In this document: piece by piece, positions 40,466-52,335 of the stretch | Layout of the letters: each line of letters opens with the position of its first letter | How positions within the stretch are numbered: position 1 is the stretch's first letter | From: Plantago major | Taxonomy: Eukaryota; Streptophyta; Magnoliopsida; Lamiales; Plantaginaceae | Assembly: GCA_026545765.1 (NCBI GenBank) | Contig: CM048843.1 | Location: 22,875,646-22,939,645 of the forward strand | DNA length: 64,000 nt | Reading direction: 5' to 3' | Notes under the pieces: model-generated | What the model was told of the DNA's origin: nothing | Databases searched by the model: none | The model's input: only the letters and a program-made list of their open reading frames with translations | Position numbers and translations under genes: made by a program

Positions 40466-41259
40466 TGAACGATCGGGATTTATTGGATGATTATATAACC
40501 TGACACGTCTGAATTTATTAGATCGTATTGAATTTCAACTCAATTCCAATTCCTGGCTATAATTGCATTGTTAATTATAATACGTTCCAAATTTCATGAA
40601 TTATATGCATTTTACATTTAAAGTTTTTTTCATGCAATTTTTTTATATTCACATTACAATTACCAAATTATAAATTAAAAGCATTTCAATTATATTACCA
40701 ATTTTTTTATACGAATTATAAATTATAAATTACATGCATTTTACAAATTATACGAGCCAATTATACTACAACCACCAAAATCACTAAATCTAAATGGTCT
40801 CCAAATACTCAACCAAATCCCACAAACATCAATATACTACAACCACTAATCCTAATACATATACGAAAACATCAAACTAAATACCATACATACTTACAAA
40901 CATCATACTAACAAATCAATTTCACAATAAATCAATTAATTACACAACCTCAAACTTAACCCACTACTTAATATAAGCTATACTAGCTAGTAGATGAGTT
41001 TAAAAACATACAATTGATCGAAATTAGCAAAAATCCCAAATTTAGAAAAGTAAGGGTTTTAGACTAATACCTTCAATTACGGGAAAAATAGCCGAAGAAG
41101 GATGAAATTGAAGGGCCACCCGAGTTCCTTGTTGAAAGAGCTTCGAAAAGAGTCCAAGATTGGCCGGAATAGTTGAGTTTTGGTCGGACTTGAAGAAGGG
41201 CCGAAAATGGTGAAGAAGAGGAGAAGAAGTGAAGCAGAATGAAAATGGGGGAAGTCTCT

Positions 41260-41597
41260 GTCCCGTTTATTATAAAAGTTAGTGAAGGATATCTATCTGT
41301 CGCTATTTAGTGACGGATAAGCTATCCGTCGTTGGTTTTAATTTTTTTAATTTTTTATTACTTTTAACGACAGATAATCTATCCGTCGTTAAGTTTCTAT
41401 TTTCCTTTTTTATTTTTTTAAAAGTTAACACAGTGGCTAGGGACGGATAGTCTATCCATCGCTAAATAGCGACGAATATAACGACGGATAGAGCGTTTCG
41501 CCCTATCCGTCGCTAAAATGAGAGATCTGTCGTTAAGGGGCGACGGATAGGAATCCGTCGCCCCTTTCTGTCGCTAAATAACAGAATTCTTGTAGTG
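41260..41597. repeat. Outer CACTA, right subterminal repeats
   Basis: About ten copies of GCGACGGATA / TATCCGTCG with more substitutions than in the inner element (CTATCTGTCGC, GACAGATAATC), consistent with greater age. Confidence 0.82.
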
Positions 41598-43665
41598 CAT
41601 AAGGCGGGCTTAGGCTTAGGTTGAAAATCACGAATCATGCATGAGCTTTCAAACGCCATGTCAAACTCGGCTTATTGACATCTCTATCTACGATGTGTTT
41701 TCAAATGAAAGTTATAACTAATATGGTAGCATTACATTTATTCAATGGACTAATCGATGTATCTCAAAATTATAATAGGGCAACGGATTTCAACCTTCTT
41801 ATATGATTTGGTATACCCGAAGTCCTGAGCCTAATGAGGACTTTGATCGGCCATATGTTGTCTTTACTGATGAACTCGGTGGAACTGTCATGCATCAACG
41901 ACATAACATAGTCATTAGTTTTTTAAGTTATTGTGTCATTCAGAGCAAAAATGACCTTGTTCTAGAAGTATCAACCATCGCAATTAGGATCCGGTAGCAA
42001 AGGATATGTTGTCTTAACCAGTGAATCTATAGGTCCTACACATAAGGATCTCTCCGGAAAATTTGAAATTGACCCCATAGTCATTTGCCTGAACAACTTC
42101 AGCCCCCACCTCCCTCCAACACGCAACAATCACTTATCAAATTATCTGATAATTTCAACCTTGGCCTTGGATCAACCATAATAGTTAAAAATAAATATAA
42201 TTACCGATAAGACATTCCATTCAATGGTACTTTAGATGCTCAAGGAGATGCATGCATGATATCATGTCTGCTACCCTTCGGTGTAAATGGACATATATTT
42301 CTAATTGTTCACCAAATATGACAACCGATATACCAATGGCTTCTCATTGCCTCTCATCTGCACCTCTCATCACGTCTCGAAGATTACAATCAAGGGCCTA
42401 AAAAGAAAACATACTCTTTCGGTCCCCAATTATCAACTTCCCGCATTCCATTTTGGTACGTCTCAATTTCAACTTCTCATCCCTTAAATGGAAAATCTCT
42501 CTCATACTCAATTCACTATCTCTACTACTTTATTCACTATCTCTCATACTTTATTTATTCTATTTCCTACTTTATTCACTCTTTCTCATACCCTAATGAC
42601 ATTCTCTTAAAACTTGTGTCCGGGCCTGCGGGAAGTTCAATCCGGGATGGGTGGAGTATCCATATATCCCATATCCCGTATAATATGCTTATAAGTGTGC
42701 ATCAATAGACTTGATGACACAAAACCCATAATCTTGTGGAAAACATCTATTTACTTTTGAGTCAAACATGAATACAAATAATTGTGTCATCTTGCATCTC
42801 AACGTTACAAAACTCCTCGGCTATTAGATTGTTTTGACTGTTTTTATTACAATGTTGTCTTGCAAGGTCATATCACCGGATCGACTCAAACTATTACTCC
42901 ATCTGTTCGATCAAAATCTTCATAAGTTATAATTTTTTACGTTACATTAGAAATTTCCAAACTCATAAGTTCTTTTATATAATGTGAGATGACAAAAGAT
43001 ATTACCTTATAACTTGTCAAACACTTCGTATACACCATGTTGGTTGTCGTATCATACTTACCATACTTGTAGCAAATCAATACGTTAATGTCCTTCATGT
43101 TGGTAATCCTGGTCAGAGAACATATAAATGAATGTGATTGAATACGTGTGGGGTGGGAGGAGGGAGCGATTGTCCTTGGGCTGTGGTTATCGTCGTAGAA
43201 GTGTAAAATATATAGTAGACGTCTATTGAAACTTGGGGGAACTTCGTATCGTCATATGAGCTCATCATCCTAAGAATAAAAAACTTTTGGTATACATTAA
43301 TTTCAATATCATTCTTGCCTCGATTACATGCTTCTCGATATGAGTAACTATAAGCCCTGTGTCATTATGTAACTCGGAAACCTGATCAATATTCTTCAAA
43401 AGCATGATCATACATCAAACCTTCATCACAATCCTATAATTAGGCAATCCAGAGCAGTTAATGGCATTGAGAGTTTGACTGAGGAAACATCTTTTAGTCC
43501 ATTCTTAACGCTCTCCACCTTACTTATGTCCGGAGTCAAATGAACTAAAAGCTAACAGGTACTTATGGTTTAAATTAACCGTTGGATTTCTTATTTTCTT
43601 TTTGCATTGTTATGTTTTTTTTTTCCCAACTGTAGAATCTTGTTCTTGTAGTCATTTTATACATT
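41598..43665. other. Intergenic, one MITE; no gene
   Basis: Apart from the MITE at 42414-42656, I see no gene. A CTCCATCTGTTCGATC motif near 42898 looks like a second Stowaway-like left end without a visible partner. Any first exon of the FAR1-like gene (its DNA-binding domain) should lie here, but I could not find it. Confidence 0.4.
42414..42656. mobile_element. Stowaway-like MITE, 243 bp
   Basis: TA flanks at 42412-42413 and 42657-42658. The left end is CTCTTTCGGTCCCCAATT and the right end reverse-complements to CTCCACCCATCCCGGATTGA. The element is in opposite orientation to 26618-26847 and belongs to the same family. Confidence 0.8.
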
Positions 43666-45450
43666 TCTCAGGTTTATATCACCCGGTGACAAAGTCGTAA
43701 TAAGTATCTTGAATGCGGCTGGATATAGAAAGCATATTTTGGATCTTTTAAAACTCACCCATGGGGGGCCTTCAAATTTGTCTTTCAAGGATAAAGATGC
43801 ATATAACTTTCTGAACAAGCAACGAAATGATTTTGTGAGAAATGGAGACGCATCGACAGCTTTAGGATTATTGGACGGAATGAAAATTAGTGATGTCGAT
43901 TTCATATTTGAACCTGTATATGATGTAGATAATTCATTAAGAAATTTGTTCTGGGCAGATGGTTTCTCACGGGCTCAATATAAATTGTTTGGGGATTCGT
44001 TGGTGGTTGACAACACTTACAATACAAACACTTATTGTTATCCACTCGTTATTCTGTCTGGGGTGGACAATAATTTCAAAACATGTGTTTTTGGTGCTGC
44101 ATTGATGTGTGACGAGACCACAAACTCATATATCTGGTTGTTTGAACAATTTATGAAGGCCATGGGGGTAAGAAACCATTGTCGATTAGGACGGATCAGG
44201 ACCTGGCTATGGGTAATGCAATTAAGCATGTCTTGCCAGAAACAAAACACTGCCTTTGTAGTTGGCACTTGCTAAAAAATTGTAGGCAAAAGATTAAAAT
44301 CCCAGACTTTTGTACAGATCTTGCAGAACTAATAAAGAAAAATCTATCCGTTGAAGAATTCGAGTGGTCTTGGAATGCACTTCTTGAACAACTTGTTGAT
44401 GTCGCAGAACATTCTTGGGTTACTGACTTGTATAGTAAAAGGGAAATGTGGAGTGAGGCTCACTGTGTAGGACATTTTATTGCATTAATGAGGACCACCC
44501 AAAGAGCTAATTCGTTTCAAGCTTTGTGTCAAGCGAGGGTTGAAGATTGTTGAGTTGTTAAAACATTTTTTTAACGAGCTCCATAAGCTTAGGGTGGATG
44601 CTTTTGATAGTCAACGTCAATCAAATTTACCCGTGCAACCACCGAAACGTAGTGCCCTGTATCATCTTGTTAATCATGCAGCCAAAGTATACAGCAGGAA
44701 CTTATTTTATAAGGTGCAAGAACAAATTGATGATGGTGGATATTGGCGCGTCCAGATTGACTTTTGCTAATTGTTGGAAACTCGACGGAACCCGGTGGTC
44801 TGTGAATTTTGATATTGTAGAAAATAGATTTACATGTGAATGTAAGATGCCGGAGTCTACGAGCTTGCCGTGTTGTCATTTGTTTTCAGCATTTAAGAAC
44901 CTGGGTTTAAAGGAGATCCCTTCAACTTGCATCCACGTCATCAGTCGGGCACCAACTTGAACCATACTATCCAAATTTATTCTCGGCAAGTGATCCCCAA
45001 CGCCAAAGATTTACGAATCTATACAAAGAGAGTATGTGTTGGTCTTTGGATGCTTCACAGACAGAACTGGACACCGCAGATGCCTTGGATCAAATGAAAC
45101 ATGGAGCAAAACGTGTAAGAAGAGGCCTTTCTGATACACAAGTGGATGAGGATATGAATGAAATTCCTGAAGACTTGCGTGATATCCGCGATCCTGCAAG
45201 ACCGTCAAATAATTCTAAGGTAGCTAATCCTATGAATGCCAGATCAAGAGGAGCACGGCAACACATTACAAAAGTGTGGAATTGTGGGTATGTATAGTAT
45301 CGTGATAGTTTTGTATTTAAATTTTCTAGTATTGTTGGATATGATTTACCCTTAATTATTAAAATACAGGCCAGGTGGTTGGACATAAGAGAGGAAAATG
45401 CCCTAATAAAGATAAAGATGGTCCCGAGAGTACCTCGTTGTCGAACTAAT
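43666..45450 (+). pseudogene. FAR1-related MULE-type transposase gene, broken
   Basis: FAR1/FHY3 proteins are transcription factors derived from Mutator-like transposases. After an acceptor TCTCAG the frame reads the linker (DAYNFLNKQRNDFVRNGDAS), then the MULE catalytic core: FWADGFSRAQYKLFGDSLVV, DNTYNTNTYCYPLVILSGVD, DETTNSYIWLFEQFMKAMG, and one frame over LSIRTDQDLAMGNAIKHVLP and CLCSWHLLKNC. The SWIM zinc finger CECKMPESTSLPCCHLFSAF lies at about 44838-44900, and a zinc-knuckle-like GHKRGKCPNKDKDG near 45375-45420 across a small intron. Frame changes near 44168 (an extra G), near 44550 and near 44765 break it. The N-terminal FAR1 DNA-binding domain is not found upstream. No inverted repeats are seen, so it may be a dead domesticated gene or a mobile MULE of this class. 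Confidence 0.82.
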
Positions 45451-45459
45451 ATTATTGTT

Positions 45460-46790
45460 TTTTTATTTATACATAACTCATGTATATATTTTTTTATTTT
45501 ATTACAACATATTTAGAAATAATGGTTGCACAAATTGACATGTGATGTGACGATTGAGTTGGTCGACTTTTGAAAGACTCTGATGCTGGAAAGGAAGGGA
45601 GTTAGATGATGTGTGTAGTCAAAGTGTTTCTATGGTTTTTCATTTTGAATTAGCTAGTGGTGAATTAGTGTTTCTGGAGTGAGTTGAATTTTGCTACTCA
45701 TGTGTTATCTTATTTTCTTGAAGAATTTTGGTTTTGCTGATGTACTAGCAGCTAAGGATTATTTTACATTGACATTTTGTTTCATTGGATTCAATTTTTT
45801 TGTTATAGTGCATCTTATTTAAAGTAGACGGATGTTTTTCTATTTCTGTTTATATAATATACTATATTTGTTCATAGTAATTTGTGGCCTGGGCTTTGAA
45901 GCTTTCAAGTCCAACTTGCGGTTGTTAATCATCACCATCAATTTCATTACACGGTTTTCATGTAATCACTTGTCCTGGGCATTAATTTATTCATGATCAG
46001 TATAATTATCTTGTTTATCGCGTCGTAGGTGTATGACGCGATTATAAGAAGTGAGGACTGAACTCATCCGTCAGGGGAGCTGGAAAGGATAGCCTAGGGA
46101 GAACAGAGGAGAGTAGGAGACCATTGAAACAACCGTATAGGATACAGTAATGTAGACAGCCGGGGCTATCAATTTGAGTCTGATCCGTGGAAGGATCATG
46201 TTCTAACATTAAATAAAATTGAGTACTTATGATAAATGAGACTGAAAGCGTACGGGTAAGTGTGATTTACATTTGATTCCCTTGCTGAGGGATTAGGGAT
46301 AAACTAGCTAACCAAACAACACAAAATGAAAAGAGACTAAATTCACAGCACCATAAAAATGACAATATAGACATATGACCAATCCACCACAAGTTCACAA
46401 CCAAGAAAAATACTTGGAGTAATATCTGTCGATGCTTCCTTAGAGTTAAAGCAGACCTCAACACCAAGAGAATCAGTAGAACCACAACAACGAAGGAGGC
46501 CACGGCCGCTCCACTGCAGAAATCGACAAAGCCTTGAGAATGTAACGCTGCTCTTCGTCTTGCTCATATGAAACTGCATGGTAAATTGAACATCATTTGC
46601 TTGACCGAGTGCCACACAAACTCAAAAGTTGTGATACAAATGAAATTTCAGAACATGTACTTAATCTTGGATGTTACTTTACGCTTTAACATGCAGGAAA
46701 TTAGTACCATACACTTCCTTAATCACGCGATTAAGAAGCTCTACCTAAATTAAGCCCAATGCGAGCCCAGTTAGGGTTATATGCTGCAAA
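45460..46790. other. Intergenic, no gene recognised
   Basis: T-rich sequence after the FAR1-like pseudogene, then mixed non-coding sequence. No family signature in the small open frames near 46270-46750. Confidence 0.4.
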
Positions 46791-47395
46791 TTATATACGT
46801 TACCTGGCCAATTAAGACGCTTTGTACACTTTTCAGCAAAATCTGTCTCCTATCTCTCAATCTCTCACCAGAAACGACTCAGGTAAACCTTTCCCTTCAA
46901 ATTTTAAATTGCCCCATACCTGCAACATAAATTAAGTGTAAATATGTTGTTAACTTGTCGAAATTGGAATTTAGTGTAAACCATGAGTTAGAATAACATG
47001 TTGTTACCTTGTGGGAATTGAAATTTAGTGCAAACGTATAAAAAAGAGTGAAATATGATGCTTACTCGTCGAAATTGAAATTTAGTGTAAACATGAGAGT
47101 CATAAGAACAATATGCACTTAACGTCTAGAAATTGGAATCTATCATTAGTATTAAGAACATGTTGTAAACACGAAAATAGAAGAATACTTTTTATTTAAA
47201 AACTGCACAACATAGATAAATAAATAAACATCTCATTAGCCTCATATCTCTTTATCGCAGGAATGGATTTTAAAGAGAACATCGGAAAGAAGCGGAACAT
47301 GGAGGAGAACAAAAGTCCTCATGTTTGCAAAAAGGGTTCTAGGGCATAAGAACCAAGAGAACAAACAATGTTCAGTATCCAATCTCCAGACGTAC

Positions 47396-47720
47396 CACTA
47401 CAAGAAATCTGGAATATAGCGACGGAAAGGAGCGACGGATCGGTCGATTTTAGCGCTCTATCCGTCGTTGTGACGGATAAAATTCGTCGCTATTTAGAGA
47501 TGGATATTTCTATTCGTCTCTAAATAGAGACGGATAGACTATCCGTCACTAGTATTTGTTTACTTTTGGATTTAAAAAAAAAAACAAAATTAGTATTTTA
47601 ACGACAGATATTCTATCCAGTTAAAAATTTTATTTAAAAAAATAAATGAAACTAATGACAGATAGAATTATCCGTCGCTAAATATCGATGGATATTCTAC
47701 CCGTCGTTAGATTTCATTAA
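47396..47720. repeat. Third CACTA, left subterminal repeats
   Basis: About eight copies of GCGACGGAT / ATCCGTCGC, several altered to GAGACGGATA or CGATGGATA. Confidence 0.8.
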
Positions 47721-48461
47721 AAAATGGGCAGTAGCCCTCTTCTTCCCCATTTCGATTCTGCTTCTACTTTTCTTCTTCTCTTCGCCATTTTCGCCCACCT
47801 TCCAATTCCGACCAAAACTCCACCATTCCGGCCAATCTTGGACTCATTTGGAAGCTCGTGGAACAAGGACTCGGGTGGCCATTCAATTTCATCTTTCTTC
47901 GGCTATTTTTCCCGTAATTGAAGGTATTAGTCTAAAACCCTTTGTTAAATTTGGGATTTTTGCTAATTTCGAGCAATTGTATGTTTTTAGAAGTTTGCAC
48001 TAGCTAGTTTAGCTTATATTAAGTAGTGGGTTAAGCTTGAGGTTGTTTAATTGATAGATTTAGGTCAATTTCGAGCAATTGTATGTTTTTTAATTGTTAG
48101 TATCATGTTAGGATGTTTGTAAGTATGTATGGTATTTAATTTGATGTTTTCGTATATGTAGTAGGATTAGTGAGATTGGGTTGAGTTTTTTGAGACCATT
48201 TAGATTTAGTGATTTTGGTGGTTGTAGTATAATTGGCTCGTATTAACTTAGAAAGAATTACTACTATTTTAATTTATAATTCGTAATTGTAATGGAATTT
48301 TGAAATTCATAAAAAAAAATTTAAACGTAAAATGCATGTAATTCATGAAATTTGGAACGTATTATAATTAACAATGCAATTATAGCCAGGAATTGGAATT
48401 GGTTGTAGTATAATTTGCTCGTATTGACTTGTTGTGAATTGCTACTATTTTAATCTACAAT

Positions 48462-49273
48462 ATGAAAGCTATTATTATATCTTCAATGATGACTTCTCCA
48501 CCTTCGTCACCTCCTCCACCGTCGCCTACACCATTGCCGCCTCCACCCTATTCATTGGAGTATCATTGGAGTTCTGCCGAGCAAGTATACTTCGTTTTCT
48601 TAGTAGTGATTTCATTTCTAACATGTAAACTGTATTTTGTAGATAATTTAGCATAATTAATATTTAACCTCAATTTTTTTTAATGTATGTAGAAATTGCG
48701 ATACACTCTCCTATGCAGACATGTGGACAGATTTTTCTACTTTCGATAGAGCATTGAATGCAGAAATGAAGGCCGACGAAGATGCAAACATGGCTAAAAC
48801 CAATGCTGGGAAAGAAATGGATGATGAAGATGATGAAATGAAGGTTTCTCCACCTTCGTCGCCTCCTCCACCGTCGCCTACACCATTGCCGCCTCCACCC
48901 GATTCATTGGAGTATCATTGGAGTTCTACCGAGTAAGTTTACTTCGTTTTTCTTAGTATTGATTTCATTTCTAACATATAAACTGTATTTTGTAGTTAAT
49001 TTAGCACAATTAATATTTAACCTCGGTTTTTTTTATGTATGTAGAAATTGCGATAGACTCTCCTATGCAGACATGTGGACAGGTTTTTCTGCTTTCGATA
49101 GAGTATTGAATTAATAAATGAAGGCCGACGAAGATGCAAACATGGCTAAAACCAATGCTAGGAAAGAAATAGATGATGAGGATTTTGACATGACCATTGA
49201 GAGGATGATGAACTGTCGATTATTTGCAAGTGTACATCACATGCTTGAATATAGACGGAATCATCTCTAGGTT
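48462..49273 (+). pseudogene. Unrecognised proline-rich/acidic ORF with duplicated exon block
   Basis: I do not recognise this product. Exon A (PPSSPPPPSPTPLPPPPYS, LEYHWSSAE) is followed by an intron (donor GCAAGT, acceptor TATGTAG near 48692) and exon B (NCDTLSYADMWTDFSTFDRA, NAEMKADEDANMAKTNAGKE, DDEDDEMK). It runs straight into a second exon A (PTPLPPPPDSLEYHWSSTE), a second intron (donor GTAAGT) and a second exon B that stops after DRVLN, with MTIERMMNCRLFASVHHMLE following in frame after a further change. It lies in the third CACTA where the other copies have transposase-partner exons. It may be a diverged partner gene or captured host sequence. The start at 48462 is nominal. Confidence 0.4.
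48495..49196 (+). repeat. Tandem duplication, period about 351 bp
   Basis: The block from TCTCCACCTTCGTC (48495) through ...GATGAAATGAAG is repeated from 48846. It includes two exons and the intron between them. Copies differ by a few per cent. Confidence 0.88.
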
Positions 49274-49339
49274 AGTGTATATATTCGTATCTTATTTGTG
49301 ATAATATGATCATTCTTCTTTATTTGTTTGTGATTTATT

Positions 49340-49645
49340 TGTGAGTGGTATGTCAGCCACTATATGTGAGACTGAACTTGGGTGATATGTTAGTCACCAT
49401 TGTCTTAGCTGCTTTTAGGACAATATGAGTGTGTGTTAGCCACTATATGTGAGACTGAACTTGGGTGATATGTTAGTCACCATTGTCTTAGCTGCTTTTA
49501 GGACAATATGAGTGGTGTGTTAGCCACTATATGTGAGACGACTGAGCTTGGGTGATATGCATTGCCTTATCTGCTTTTAGGACAATATGAGTGGTATGTT
49601 AGCCACTATATGTGGGTGATATGTTAGTCACCATTTGTGTAGTAT
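49340..49645 (+). repeat. Intronic stem-loop array, third CACTA
   Basis: Sense-strand copies of AGTGGTATGTTAGCCACT (four, with small changes) alternate with GGTGATATGTTAGTCACC (three), separated by a third inverted pair ATTGTCTTAGC...TTTTAGGACAAT. The array lies between a putative donor near 49270 and the acceptor GATTTCAG at about 49692, the position it has in the other two copies. Confidence 0.88.
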
Positions 49646-49999
49646 GCGTAATTTTTCATCCGTAACTAATGGTATGCACTTTACGATTTCAGGCTGAGGT
49701 GGTGAGGAGGATCGACATTTGGGAACTGTCAATTAAAGAAGAAAATGACATCTTCTTAGCCTTGATACATTTCTGTTATGCTTCTCCTAGATATTTCGTT
49801 TTGAACTTCTGTTTTTCTGCCACTTGACCTCTTGTTTTAGCTTATGTACGGATATTTAATGTCATTATGGATAATTTGTATTTGTCGAATATTTTTCGTT
49901 AATTAATACAGTTTAATTACTTTGAGCTTAATTATCGGACATTATATTTGTGAAACGGGTGAAATATGAAAACAGACATCAAAATTAAAAAAAAAAATC

Positions 50000-50296
50000 T
50001 GGAAATTTTGTGACGGAAAAACATCATCCGTCGCTAAATAGAGCAGATTTTGTTTTTTTTAAAAAAAGGAAAAACCAGCTTTTTAGCGACGGATAATATC
50101 TGTCTCTAGAAAGTCAACAGTCTATCCGTCGCTAAATCCATCGTTATTTAGAGACGGATAGTTTATCCGTCGTTAGGTGCATTGTGACGAAGAAAATGAC
50201 GACGACATTTTTATCCGTCGCTAGGACGTTAGCGACGGATCGGTGCTTGTTTAGTGACAGATAGTTCCGTCGCTAAACAGGCAGTTTTTTGTAGTG
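50000..50296. repeat. Third CACTA, right subterminal repeats
   Basis: About nine copies of AGCGACGGATA / TATCCGTCGCT, ending in the CACTA terminus. Confidence 0.82.
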
Positions 50297-52335
50297 TACG
50301 ACATGATGCACCCACAATTGACCACAGAATTGCACTTAGAAAACAAGTCAGTATTAATGATGCTCTATCACCCAACCAAAGGTTGGCTGTTGATTTAATG
50401 GGATTCGGGTCCATGTTAAAACTCAAGATGAAACACATAAATTGTAAACTGTTGGAATTGTTGCTACTTAACTTTGGTCGTTCTACTCGGTCATTGACTA
50501 TTTTGGGCAAAACGATTACAATAACAGCAAAAATGGCAAGAGTTGCTATAGGCATACCGCACGGCAATAAACTTATAGGTGGCGAATCAACAAAATGAGG
50601 GCAACAAATGTATGGAGATTGGTTCATGGATGATAATAAGACGAAGATGGACATGAAGATGCTGGAAGAGAAGCTTAATAAATGTGAATCTCATGCTGAA
50701 GAATTCAAAATACTTTACATGATGTTTTTGTTCTCTACAGTCCTCTTACCTACCACTGGAAGCACATTAAACTTAAACCCGCTGGAACATCTAGTGGATC
50801 TTCAAAATATAGGGGACTACAATTGGGCCGAATTCGTGCTGCAAGGGCTTATGGATGGACTAGAAAACTACAGTTACAAGAAGAATACACAGCATATCAA
50901 GATAAAGGGCTGCGTGTTAATAGGTATGTTTTTCCCCCCCTAAAAGTTGCAAATTATATAATCATTTAATAATAAGACCATAACTACATTTTCTACTTGG
51001 TCAGGTTATTGGCCTTACAACAATTATGGAGAGCTTGGATCCGAAATATGAAAAACAGCTCACACCCAATTCAACTTACATGGAACAATGGACTGACGAT
51101 GCCATGACCATCGTTCTAGGGAAGTTTACAAAGATGAAAGGGTATACAATAACGACTTTGTTAGAACCTAACTTGTTATTACTTTAACTCTGACTTGTTT
51201 TCATTGAATTGGTAGTTATATTTCAAAATTTTCATGCAGGATTGTAATAACCATCAAGTGGTGGAACCAAAGGGCTACGAGAAACAAAAGATAAGGGAAG
51301 AAAAGATGGAAGGCCGACAAAAGAAGGCTACAGTTCCACCCTTGAATGATGAACTGCAAAATCTCAATGCGATTCAACTCCTAAAGTTTGTTGCTAATCA
51401 AAATGCCCTTCTAAATAGGCAGATTCAATTACTAAATGGTCGGATGAGCAACATGGAGCAACGATACACCAATGTTAAAAGTGAAATATGTAAGTTACTA
51501 AGTGATGTATGTGTGGATAGCTCTGCAATAAATGATGCCACACCACAAAATAAGGGACCTCACAAACAGCCACTGACTTGCAAGGAAAACAAGGTTGTAA
51601 GAAGTCACTCGACTTTGAAATGATCACAGAGGAAGAGCTATATCGGCCAGATTATATAAAGGACATTTATGAAAAAATTTGTGATGCTATGCCAGAATGT
51701 GATGGCTTAACACAATTCATGTTCGATAAAGATCAAGGGGAAGGGTGAATTCCATTATTTTTAACTTTCTTACACTATTGACTAGAGTGTAATTTACTCA
51801 TATTTTATTGACCGGCATTTCCAACCTTGTAGGGAAGTGGTTGTTCGGTATGAGAATGATTTCATGACACAAAAAAGTATTATAAGCCTACGAGGCACCA
51901 ACTGGATATGCAGTGATGTAAGTACTGGAATGCCCATACATCATATAATAGAGTTTCTGTATTTGAATGTACTAGATATACTAACATGAAACTCGTGCTC
52001 ACCTCAGGTAATAAACTGTCTCGTGCATAGTATCTGGTGCGATAGAAGAGCAGAATCCTATAGCAGCTGCCACTGGTGTTTACCTACATGGTTTTTGGTA
52101 GGTTCAAATTCAATGTGAATTCAAAAGTCAACTGAAAACTTTGACTAATTGTATTCCTGGTATTAAATTGTAGACACAGGCTATTAATGACTCATACGAA
52201 GATGTTCATATAGACAAGATCATATTCGGAGGTGAAAAAAAAGTATCTCAGAGGTGATCCATCAGAATGCAGAACCATTACCATCCATCCCAGTTCACGA
52301 TGAAAACCACTGGTTGTCTGCCACGATCAACATTA

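Larger units (their letters stand above)
29809..41597 (-). mobile_element. Outer CACTA (En/Spm) element, split by a nested CACTA
   Basis: It starts CACTACAAAAATC and ends TTCTTGTAGTG, with identical 3-bp flanks CAT (29806-29808 and 41598-41600). Without the nested element it is about 3.9 kb. It keeps the partner (Ptta-type) gene on the minus strand, split by the insertion, and only the N-terminal exon of the TNPD transposase (about 40465-40066). It therefore looks like an internally deleted, non-autonomous copy. Both ends carry subterminal arrays of the motif GCGACGGATA and its complement. Confidence 0.93.
47396..50296 (+). mobile_element. Third CACTA element, non-autonomous, 2.9 kb
   Basis: It starts CACTACAAGAAATCTGG and ends CAGTTTTTTGTAGTG, flanked by TAC on both sides (47393-47395 and 50297-50299). 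It inserted into the first coding exon of the Ulp1-like gene; the reading on either side (SIQSPDV | RHDAPTID) continues once the insert and one TAC are removed. Its left 500 bases are homologous to the right end of the outer CACTA (41090-41597), so it is the same family in opposite orientation. It has no TNPD sequence. It contains a duplicated exon block and the intronic stem-loop array. Confidence 0.92.
46800..52335 (+). pseudogene. Ulp1 (C48 SUMO protease)-like gene, decayed and interrupted
   Basis: Plant Ulp1-like genes of this type (many spread by MULEs, such as Kaonashi elements in Arabidopsis) join a long N-terminal module to a C48 cysteine-protease domain. A probable untranslated exon ends at CGACTCAG (about 46880). 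The coding exon starts at 47263 (MDFKENIGKKRN), is split by a CACTA insertion at 47395/50297 and resumes RHDAPTIDHRIALRKQVSIN, LMGFGSMLKLKMKHINCKLL, MARVAIGIPHGNK. Then come FKILYMMFLFSTVLLPTTGS and DYNWAEFVLQGLMDG (50680-50923), exons near 51005-51141 and 51240-51744 (a coiled-coil segment), then 51833-52100 (SLRGTNWICSDVINC). The catalytic-His region PSIPVHDENHWLSATINIRL lies at about 52275-52330. The Asp and Cys motifs that should follow are absent because MULE sequence begins there. Stops at 47345 and 50596 and other frame changes show it is dead. Confidence 0.65.

Noticed and set aside
41803-41997. Open frame MIWYTRSPEPNEDFDRPY as first exon of the FAR1-like gene
   Set aside because: It lacks the Cys/His pattern of the FAR1 DNA-binding domain and has no visible splice link to 43666.
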